Of a stretch of DNA of 5,158 nt, positions 1 to 2,872 are shown in pieces. Source of the DNA: a bacterium. GTDB taxonomy: Bacteria > BMS3Abin14. Within the stretch, counting starts at the first letter, position 1, and each line of letters opens with the position of its first letter. Where the stretch lies: assembly GCA_022865845.1 (NCBI GenBank), contig JALHUC010000107.1:1-5158 (forward strand), read 5' to 3'. The notes under the pieces are model-generated. The model searched no databases. It saw only the letters and a list, made by a program, of their open reading frames with translations, and was not told the origin of the DNA. The translations under genes were made by a program, and so were the position numbers.

Positions 1-110
1 AAAAAATGCAGGAACCCCAGCCTCACGTCGGACCACAGAGTGATATTTTTTTGGTGGGTAATTTCCATGATGTCAGACGATACTCCCTGACAGTTTGCGT
101 GGCAAGAGGA

Positions 111-218
111 GGCGTTAGGGGCAGTCCAAAGGCCAAAGCCCAAAGACCAAAGGAAAGGCAGGGCGGAGGGCGGAGGGCGTTAGGGGCAGTCCAAAGGCCA
201 AAGCCCAAAGACCAAAGG
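111..218. repeat. Perfect 43-bp direct repeat
   Basis: Bases 111-153 and 176-218 are identical over 43 bp, with a 22-bp spacer, giving a 65-bp period. Each copy starts GGCGTTAGGGGCAGT and ends in four 7-bp words of the form CCAAAGN (126-132, 133-139, 140-146, 147-153 in copy one; the same order G, C, A, G at the last base in copy two). The spacer holds GGGCGGA words at 161-167 and 168-174, running into GGGCGTT at 175-181. Perfect identity of the copies points to a recent duplication by slippage or recombination. No transposase or terminal inverted repeats are associated with it. Confidence 0.9.
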
Positions 219-348
219 TGTAAATCAGTGCAGAGTGCAGAGTGTAGAGTGCAGAGGTGTAAATCCGCTTGCCGGCCGTAGCTTTAGCGAGGGTTGGTGA
301 TTCGTGATTAGTGATTTGTAAAACCTGAAACCTGAAACTTGAAACTCC
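126..348. repeat. Cluster of distinct heptanucleotide tandem arrays
   Basis: Six arrays with different sequences share the same 7-bp unit length: CCAAAGN x4 (126-153), GGGCGGA x2 plus GGGCGTT (161-181), CCAAAGN x4 again (191-218), AGTGCAG x4 with one C-to-T change (227-254), GTGATTN x3 (297-317), and AAACCTG x2, AAACTTG, AAACTCC (321-348). Variation is concentrated at the last bases of the unit. An 11-bp repeat, AGGTGTAAATC, flanks the AGTGCAG array (216-226 and 255-265). Heptamer short tandem repeats are known from heterocystous cyanobacteria (STRR elements); whether these are mechanistically related is unknown. Confidence 0.85.
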
Positions 349-361
349 AGCCACAGGCTGG
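347..361 (-). terminator. Possible weak terminator hairpin
   Basis: A perfect 6-bp stem (CCAGCC/GGCTGG) with a 3-nt loop lies 18 nt beyond the stop of the minus-strand membrane protein gene. In that direction the stem is followed by AGTTTCAAGTTTCAGG, which is only moderately T-rich and lacks a clean U-tract. It could stop transcription weakly, or be a chance hairpin at the edge of the heptamer arrays. Confidence 0.25.
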
Positions 362-378
362 CGTCATTTATTCCCAGT

Positions 379-759
379 TCACTTCCCGGTCCCGGTAGGC
401 CCATTGCCCATCATCACCAGGGCTCCTGAAGCGAGGCCGCTGAAACTGGCTCCGGCCATGAGAGCGTGGCTTAGAGGGACCCGGACCGCCTCAGCTGTGC
501 CTCCATCGGTGCCGGTCATCACGCCGTACAGGATCGTGCCCCCCACAAAGAGAAGCAGGGGCACCAGCAGATCCTTTCGCCGGATAAAGACCACACAGGC
601 AACTGCCTGCCCAGCCAGGAACAGGAGGACGAAGAGCAGCCCGAGACGATCCATCACCTCGATCCCCAGGGTGGAGGATCCCCGGGATGACAGAACCAGC
701 CCGAAGAGAATAAAGGAAGCGGCGGCCAGACAGCCGCCTACGAGACGGTTAATGATCAT
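379..759 (-). CDS. Small four-helix membrane protein, unknown function
   Basis: I do not recognise this 126-residue protein. It is strongly hydrophobic, with four likely transmembrane segments: about residues 6-24, 39-59, 64-82 and 95-117. The loop RRKD (60-63) between helices two and three is positively charged and would sit in the cytoplasm, placing both termini there too. The second loop (83-94) contains TGTDGGTAE and would be periplasmic. The C-tail is a short GNGPTGTGK. The ATG at 759 is chosen because translation from it begins at the first helix; the next in-frame Met (residue 36) would lose that helix. There is no Shine-Dalgarno sequence; instead a promoter-like -10 ends 6 nt before the ATG, so translation may be leaderless. 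The opposite-strand frame is Arg/Pro-rich and is a shadow. It stands alone, divergent from the Tat lipoprotein gene. Confidence 0.7.
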   Translation of the reverse strand: MIINRLVGGCLAAASFILFGLVLSSRGSSTLGIEVMDRLGLLFVLLFLAGQAVACVVFIRRKDLLVPLLLFVGGTILYGVMTGTDGGTAEAVRVPLSHALMAGASFSGLASGALVMMGNGPTGTGK

Positions 760-765
760 GGCGAG

Positions 766-794
766 AGTATAGGGGAAATTGTTCCAGGTTCCAA
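766..794 (-). promoter_or_regulatory. Sigma70-like promoter of the membrane protein gene
   Basis: Read on the minus strand, TTGGAA (794-789) and TATACT (771-766) match the -35 and -10 consensus at 4/6 and 5/6 positions with a 17-nt spacer. Transcription would start near 759-760, which is the first base of the ATG or just before it. The -35 lies inside a GTTCCAG/GTTCCAA repeat (781-794). This is a motif match only; no transcript data are available. Confidence 0.45.
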
Positions 795-845
795 GTCCTG
801 GTCCTGGACCTGGTCAAAGATCCGTTCCCGGTTCTTGTTCTGGTT
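781..845. repeat. Degenerate 6-7-bp tandem words (GTTCCNG / TCCTGG)
   Basis: GTTCCAG, GTTCCAA (781-794), then TCCTGG, TCCTGG, ACCTGG (796-813), then GTTCCCG, GTTCTTG (824-837) form a run of related short words. A matching pair CAGGTTA, CAGGTTC occurs at 2724-2737 in the other large intergenic gap. The pattern resembles the cleaner 7-bp arrays at 126-348 but is more decayed. It overlaps the candidate -35 of the membrane protein gene. Confidence 0.55.
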
Positions 846-880
846 TTCAGAAAAACCGCATGAGATCCCGGTTTGAAACC

Positions 881-911
881 TTGTCCCTGTCAGGGGAAAA
901 TCTGCTATAAT
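881..911 (+). promoter_or_regulatory. Candidate promoter with extended -10
   Basis: TATAAT (906-911) is a perfect -10 box and is preceded by TGC (903-905), giving the extended -10 form TGnTATAAT. An upstream TTGTCC (881-886) matches 4 of 6 bases of the -35 consensus, but at a long 19-nt spacing; an extended -10 can tolerate a poor -35. Transcription would start near 918 and give a leader of about 209 nt before the GTG of the Tat lipoprotein gene. Confidence 0.45.
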
Positions 912-1111
912 TGATCCTGCAGAAAGGCGGGCTTTTACTCATTACGGTAGACGCCGACCCTGAGAGGGCTGGTATCCGGGTGAGTCGCTGGGCATTCGTG
1001 CTCCTGAACGCCAAAGCCTGGGCCCACGCCTGAGTTCGCTTGTCGGATGACGGTGGTGGAACCGGCGGGGAACGGCGACACTTCCCTCTGCCTATTTTTT
1101 CTTTCCAGCCG

Positions 1112-1116
1112 AAAGG
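1112..1116 (+). promoter_or_regulatory. Ribosome binding site deciding a GTG start
   Basis: AAAGG is followed by 10 nt (T8-GAG type) and then GTG at 1127. This is the only in-frame start near the Tat signal with any Shine-Dalgarno-like sequence. The upstream in-frame TTG at 1040 has none, and starting there would add a 29-residue Gly- and Phe-rich extension in front of the twin-arginine motif. Confidence 0.45.
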
Positions 1117-1126
1117 TTTTTTTGAG

Positions 1127-1489
1127 GTGAAGCCAGACAAGACCCACGGTTTTATCCTGACCAGAAGACAGTTCCTGGCCTTTAGCGCCACTGCCGCGGC
1201 AGTTGTGGCCCTGGTTCCTCTTGCCGGATGCGGCGGAGGCACAGCCACCAGCAAAGATGAGGCACAGGGGCTTTTCGTCTACCAGCTTTCCAGCAGGGGC
1301 AAGAGAGCCTCCCAGGCGTCAAAAAAACACAACGCCAACATGCTATTTTCCACATGGGAGGCAGCCGATACCAACCGCGCCCATCCAGGGGACCGCTCCC
1401 GGATTGTTCGTGTAAACATCAGCCCATCCCGCTACGAACTTCTGTTCCAACTCCCCGGAAGACAAGTTGTGGATCTCAGGCACATCTGA
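1127..1489 (+). CDS. Small Tat-exported lipoprotein, unknown function
   Basis: From the GTG at 1127 the product is 120 residues. Residues 12-17 (TRRQFL) are a twin-arginine motif. A hydrophobic segment (18-34) follows, and then a perfect lipobox LAGC with Cys35, so the protein should be folded in the cytoplasm, exported by Tat and lipidated. After a GGGTAT linker, the mature part of about 80 residues has a compact motif: GLFVYQLSSRG (48-58), SKKHNAN (65-71), AAD (79-81), NRAHPGDRSRIV (83-94). It ends in PGRQVVDLRHI. His68 and His86 are candidate metal or cofactor ligands, which Tat use would fit, but this is inference. I recall similar small proteins with KxHNAN and RAHPG motifs but cannot name the family. 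No neighbour shares its strand, so it appears monocistronic. Opposite-strand frames over it look like shadows. Confidence 0.75.
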   Translation: MKPDKTHGFILTRRQFLAFSATAAAVVALVPLAGCGGGTATSKDEAQGLFVYQLSSRGKRASQASKKHNANMLFSTWEAADTNRAHPGDRSRIVRVNISPSRYELLFQLPGRQVVDLRHI

Positions 1490-1692
1490 GAAACAGCTCC
1501 CTCCTGAATTTTCCGTTCCAACCCAACTTGCCTGAAGAGGTGAAAGGCAAACTTGCCATCTGAAGCCCTGGCAAATTGTCATATCGACTTGCCACGGTGA
1601 AGTTCGAAGACCTAAGACGGTAGGGATAACAGCCATGGGGCGGCCCGAAGGCCGCCCCATGAAATTGGTGCAGTTACTGTGCCCTGATCTGT
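1490..1692. other. Convergent gap with short repeats and a hairpin
   Basis: This gap separates the 3' ends of the converging Tat lipoprotein and Sec lipoprotein genes. ACTTGCC occurs three times on the plus strand (1526-1532, 1551-1557, 1587-1593). Two of these overlap inverted repeats: TTGCCT/AGGCAA (1528-1533 and 1545-1550) and TTGCCA/TGGCAA (1553-1558 and 1569-1574), so adjacent small stem-loops could form just after the Tat lipoprotein stop. No T-run follows them. The strong hairpin at 1635-1660 is listed separately. No gene is credible here. Confidence 0.5.
1635..1660 (-). terminator. 11-bp GC hairpin with UUCG loop, no U-tract
   Basis: Bases 1635-1645 and 1650-1660 form a perfect 11-bp stem. 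On the minus strand the loop is TTCG closed by C-G, the very stable C(UUCG)G tetraloop. It lies 32 nt beyond the TAA of the 253-residue lipoprotein gene. The sequence after it in that direction is GGCTGTTATCCC, so the U-tract of an intrinsic terminator is missing. It may protect the mRNA 3' end, act as an incomplete terminator, or work from both sides between convergent genes. Its inner 20 nt are identical to the terminator core at 2823-2842. Confidence 0.5.
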
Positions 1693-2454
1693 TTATGGCT
1701 GCTTCGTCAGGGCCAGAAAAGAGTAATCCCACGGCCAGCCATATACGGGTGTTTCAAGATATACAAAATACCCGGCCGCAAAGGTCTTATCCGGGGACAA
1801 ATACATTGAGGTGACGAGCTCCGGACCCACCGGTGGGGTAACGGTGCCGGCAATATGACCGTAGGAACTATTAAAAATTGCCGCGTTCATGGTTCCCGTG
1901 AAAGGTCCATCAGGGCTGGTCCCTGTAAAAGTCAGGTCGGCTGCTATAGTGAGGGTAACGGGACTGTCCTTTTCCCAATCAACGGACCCCAAAGCGTCGA
2001 AATAGTATGCGTACCCGGACCAGGTACCCACAGCGTCTGTCGTGGCGTAGCTGGGAAGTACGTCGGTGCTCTTATCCAGGGCTCCGATATAACCGCTCCA
2101 GGTATCGACGAAGAGCATGTGCGTCACGGTGTCGTCCCAGAATAGACCGCCTTCCCGGTCTGCCCCGCCCGGGAAGGTAATGAGGGCGGAACTCGCGTCC
2201 TCTACGACGAAGGTGGCAGGTGTAAGCCCAGTCCCTGCTCCGTCTTGCTCGTAGATTGTGATGGTACCTGAATCGTTGATGGACAAGAATATGTCAGTGA
2301 GACCAAAACCATCGTCCTCACCCGGTCCGAACCAATCCCCTTCAAATGCCGTCAGGGCTGGTCCACCGGTGCCTCCGCCCCCTCCACCACCACCGCAGGC
2401 AAACGCTAGCGGCAGCGCCATCAAAACCATGATCACCAGAGTAAATCTTTTCAT
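1693..2454 (-). CDS. Lipoprotein with duplicated bipartite beta-rich domain
   Basis: The start is the ATG at 2454, preceded by AAGGAGG; the upstream TTG that lengthens the frame by 10 residues lies across the ribosome binding site. The 253-residue product begins MKRF, has a hydrophobic signal (5-19) and Cys20 in LAFAC, a slightly unusual lipobox with Phe at -2. Eight glycines then form a flexible linker (21-28). The mature part appears to contain two related units: about 34-130 (starting LTAFEGDWFG, ending around MLFVDTWSGYIGALDK) and about 141-253 (starting AVGTWSG, ending MYLSPDKTFAAGYF...FLALTK). The GxW/GxY start and the hydrophobic, aromatic end suggest a beta-sandwich or lipocalin-like fold; that is inference. 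The whole mature part aligns by eye with the C-terminus of the large protein encoded just upstream (SPDxxFAG, FxALxK/R). Export is Sec-type, to the outer or inner membrane. Function is unknown. Confidence 0.85.
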   Translation of the reverse strand: MKRFTLVIMVLMALPLAFACGGGGGGGGTGGPALTAFEGDWFGPGEDDGFGLTDIFLSINDSGTITIYEQDGAGTGLTPATFVVEDASSALITFPGGADREGGLFWDDTVTHMLFVDTWSGYIGALDKSTDVLPSYATTDAVGTWSGYAYYFDALGSVDWEKDSPVTLTIAADLTFTGTSPDGPFTGTMNAAIFNSSYGHIAGTVTPPVGPELVTSMYLSPDKTFAAGYFVYLETPVYGWPWDYSFLALTKQP

Positions 2455-2459
2455 ACTCT

Positions 2460-2466
2460 CCTCCTT
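2460..2466 (-). promoter_or_regulatory. Strong Shine-Dalgarno of the lipoprotein gene
   Basis: On the minus strand AAGGAGG is followed by AGAGT and the ATG at 2454, a near-ideal site and spacing. It fixes the start at MKRF rather than at the upstream TTG. Confidence 0.85.
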
Positions 2467-2501
2467 ATGGGAAAAAACGATCAACTTTTATCTTGTTTTA
2501 C

Positions 2502-2590
2502 AGGCCCCCGTGGCCTTGAAGCACAGATTGGACCAATTACCGGTCCAGAACGCAGACAAGCCTGCACACATCATAAAATGCGCAGGCTTG
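2502..2590 (-). promoter_or_regulatory. Three-hairpin leader of the lipoprotein mRNA
   Basis: Three perfect inverted repeats lie in 89 nt: CAAGCCTGC/GCAGGCTTG (2557-2565 and 2582-2590, 9 bp, 16-nt loop), TGGACC/GGTCCA (2529-2534 and 2542-2547, 6 bp, 7-nt loop) and AGGCC/GGCCT (2502-2506 and 2512-2516, 5-nt loop). They end about 36 nt before the Shine-Dalgarno on the minus strand. This could be a structured 5' leader. It does not match any riboswitch consensus that I recognise. Confidence 0.35.
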
Positions 2591-2814
2591 AACATCTCTC
2601 CAATGTAAGGAATACCATCTGTTCCTCCCGCCCCCCCTCACAATATTCATATCAAACCGGGCGTTTGGAATCGTTTCTATTTAACCACGTCTCTTTTCGG
2701 TAGACTAGGGAAAGCTTGAGTCCCAGGTTACAGGTTCCATAAAAAGTTCAGTTTTCAGAGGCCTGGATCCTTGTCCGGCTGGATCCTTTTATTATAGGTG
2801 TTTAAATATAGGGG

Positions 2815-2843
2815 AAAAAACCGGGCGGCCCGAAGGCCGCCCG
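2815..2843 (-). terminator. Rho-independent terminator of the large gene
   Basis: On the minus strand a 9-bp GC stem (2843-2835 with 2830-2822) capped by TTCG is followed by one G and then TTTTTT (2820-2815). It lies 30 nt after the TAG of the large metal-binding-repeat gene. The form is canonical, so the downstream lipoprotein gene probably has its own promoter or depends on read-through. Confidence 0.9.
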
Positions 2844-2872
2844 CATTTGATCAAAACGTTGGTTGATCCCTA

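Larger units (their letters stand above)
1..378. other. Gene-free region with heptamer repeats
   Basis: I see no convincing gene here. The open frames on both strands run through tandem repeats and give low-complexity peptides (alternating Lys/Arg/Pro, or repeated FGLWALAFG), which is how non-coding repeat DNA translates. Bases 1-110 contain only a T7 tract (50-56 region) and a short inverted repeat TGTCAG/CTGACA (71-76 and 87-92). From 111 to 348 the DNA is almost entirely made of short tandem words described in separate entries. Because no promoter or start site is visible on the left, bases 1-110 could be the 3' flank of a gene lying outside the window. Confidence 0.7.
760..1126. other. 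Divergent intergenic region
   Basis: This 367-bp stretch separates the minus-strand membrane protein gene from the plus-strand Tat lipoprotein gene. It contains a promoter for each. Between them (781-845) lie degenerate repeats of GTTCCNG-type words and three hexamers TCCTGG, TCCTGG, ACCTGG (796-813). AAACCG (853-858) and CGGTTT (869-874) form an inverted repeat which, read on the minus strand, is followed by several Ts. The long 847-1254 minus-strand open frame is judged a shadow: it has no signal peptide, is basic and Pro/Ser-rich, and overlaps a better-supported gene. The part from about 918 to 1126 would be transcribed as the leader of the Tat lipoprotein gene. Confidence 0.6.
2455..2872. 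other. Intergenic region between the paralogous genes
   Basis: This 418-bp gap contains, in minus-strand reading order, the terminator of the large gene (2815-2843), a TATAAT (2796-2791) with no good -35, a CAGGTTA/CAGGTTC heptamer pair (2724-2737), and a three-hairpin leader (2502-2590) ahead of the lipoprotein gene. On the plus strand, GGATCC occurs at 2765-2770 and 2781-2786, which could fold into a 6-bp stem followed by TTTTATTA, but no plus-strand gene precedes it. I see no convincing coding sequence. A 28-codon minus-strand frame (2488-2574) starts without a ribosome binding site. Confidence 0.6.

Noticed and set aside
6..354. Open frames on both strands encoding Lys/Pro- or FGLWALAFG-rich small proteins
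   Set aside because: Their composition comes directly from the heptamer arrays; no ribosome binding site or plausible fold.
404..772. Plus-strand 122-codon frame opposite the membrane protein gene
   Set aside because: Arg/Pro/Thr-rich product with no domain signal; the minus-strand frame gives clean transmembrane helices.
918..1100. 6S RNA, c-di-GMP-I, TPP or FMN riboswitch in the leader
   Set aside because: Only short fragments (ACGCCAAAGCC, CTGAGA, GTCGGATGACGGT) resemble these; the required paired elements and order are missing.
1040..1126. N-terminal extension of the Tat lipoprotein from a TTG at 1040
   Set aside because: No Shine-Dalgarno sequence; it would put 29 Gly- and Phe-rich residues ahead of a signal peptide that starts naturally at the GTG at 1127.
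847..1254. Minus-strand 135-codon frame
   Set aside because: Basic low-complexity product overlapping the Tat signal peptide region; no start signal or recognisable motif.
1343..1732. Minus-strand 129-codon frame overlapping the Tat lipoprotein and lipoprotein 3' ends
   Set aside because: Runs through the 1635-1660 hairpin and overlaps two better genes; no signal or motif.
2488..2574. 28-codon upstream open frame ahead of the lipoprotein gene
   Set aside because: Begins inside a hairpin loop without a ribosome binding site; length is compatible with chance.
2765..2796. Plus-strand terminator (GGATCC pair plus T-run) and a minus-strand TATAAT
   Set aside because: The first has no upstream plus-strand gene within 1.2 kb; the second lacks a usable -35 and would give a leader of about 330 nt.
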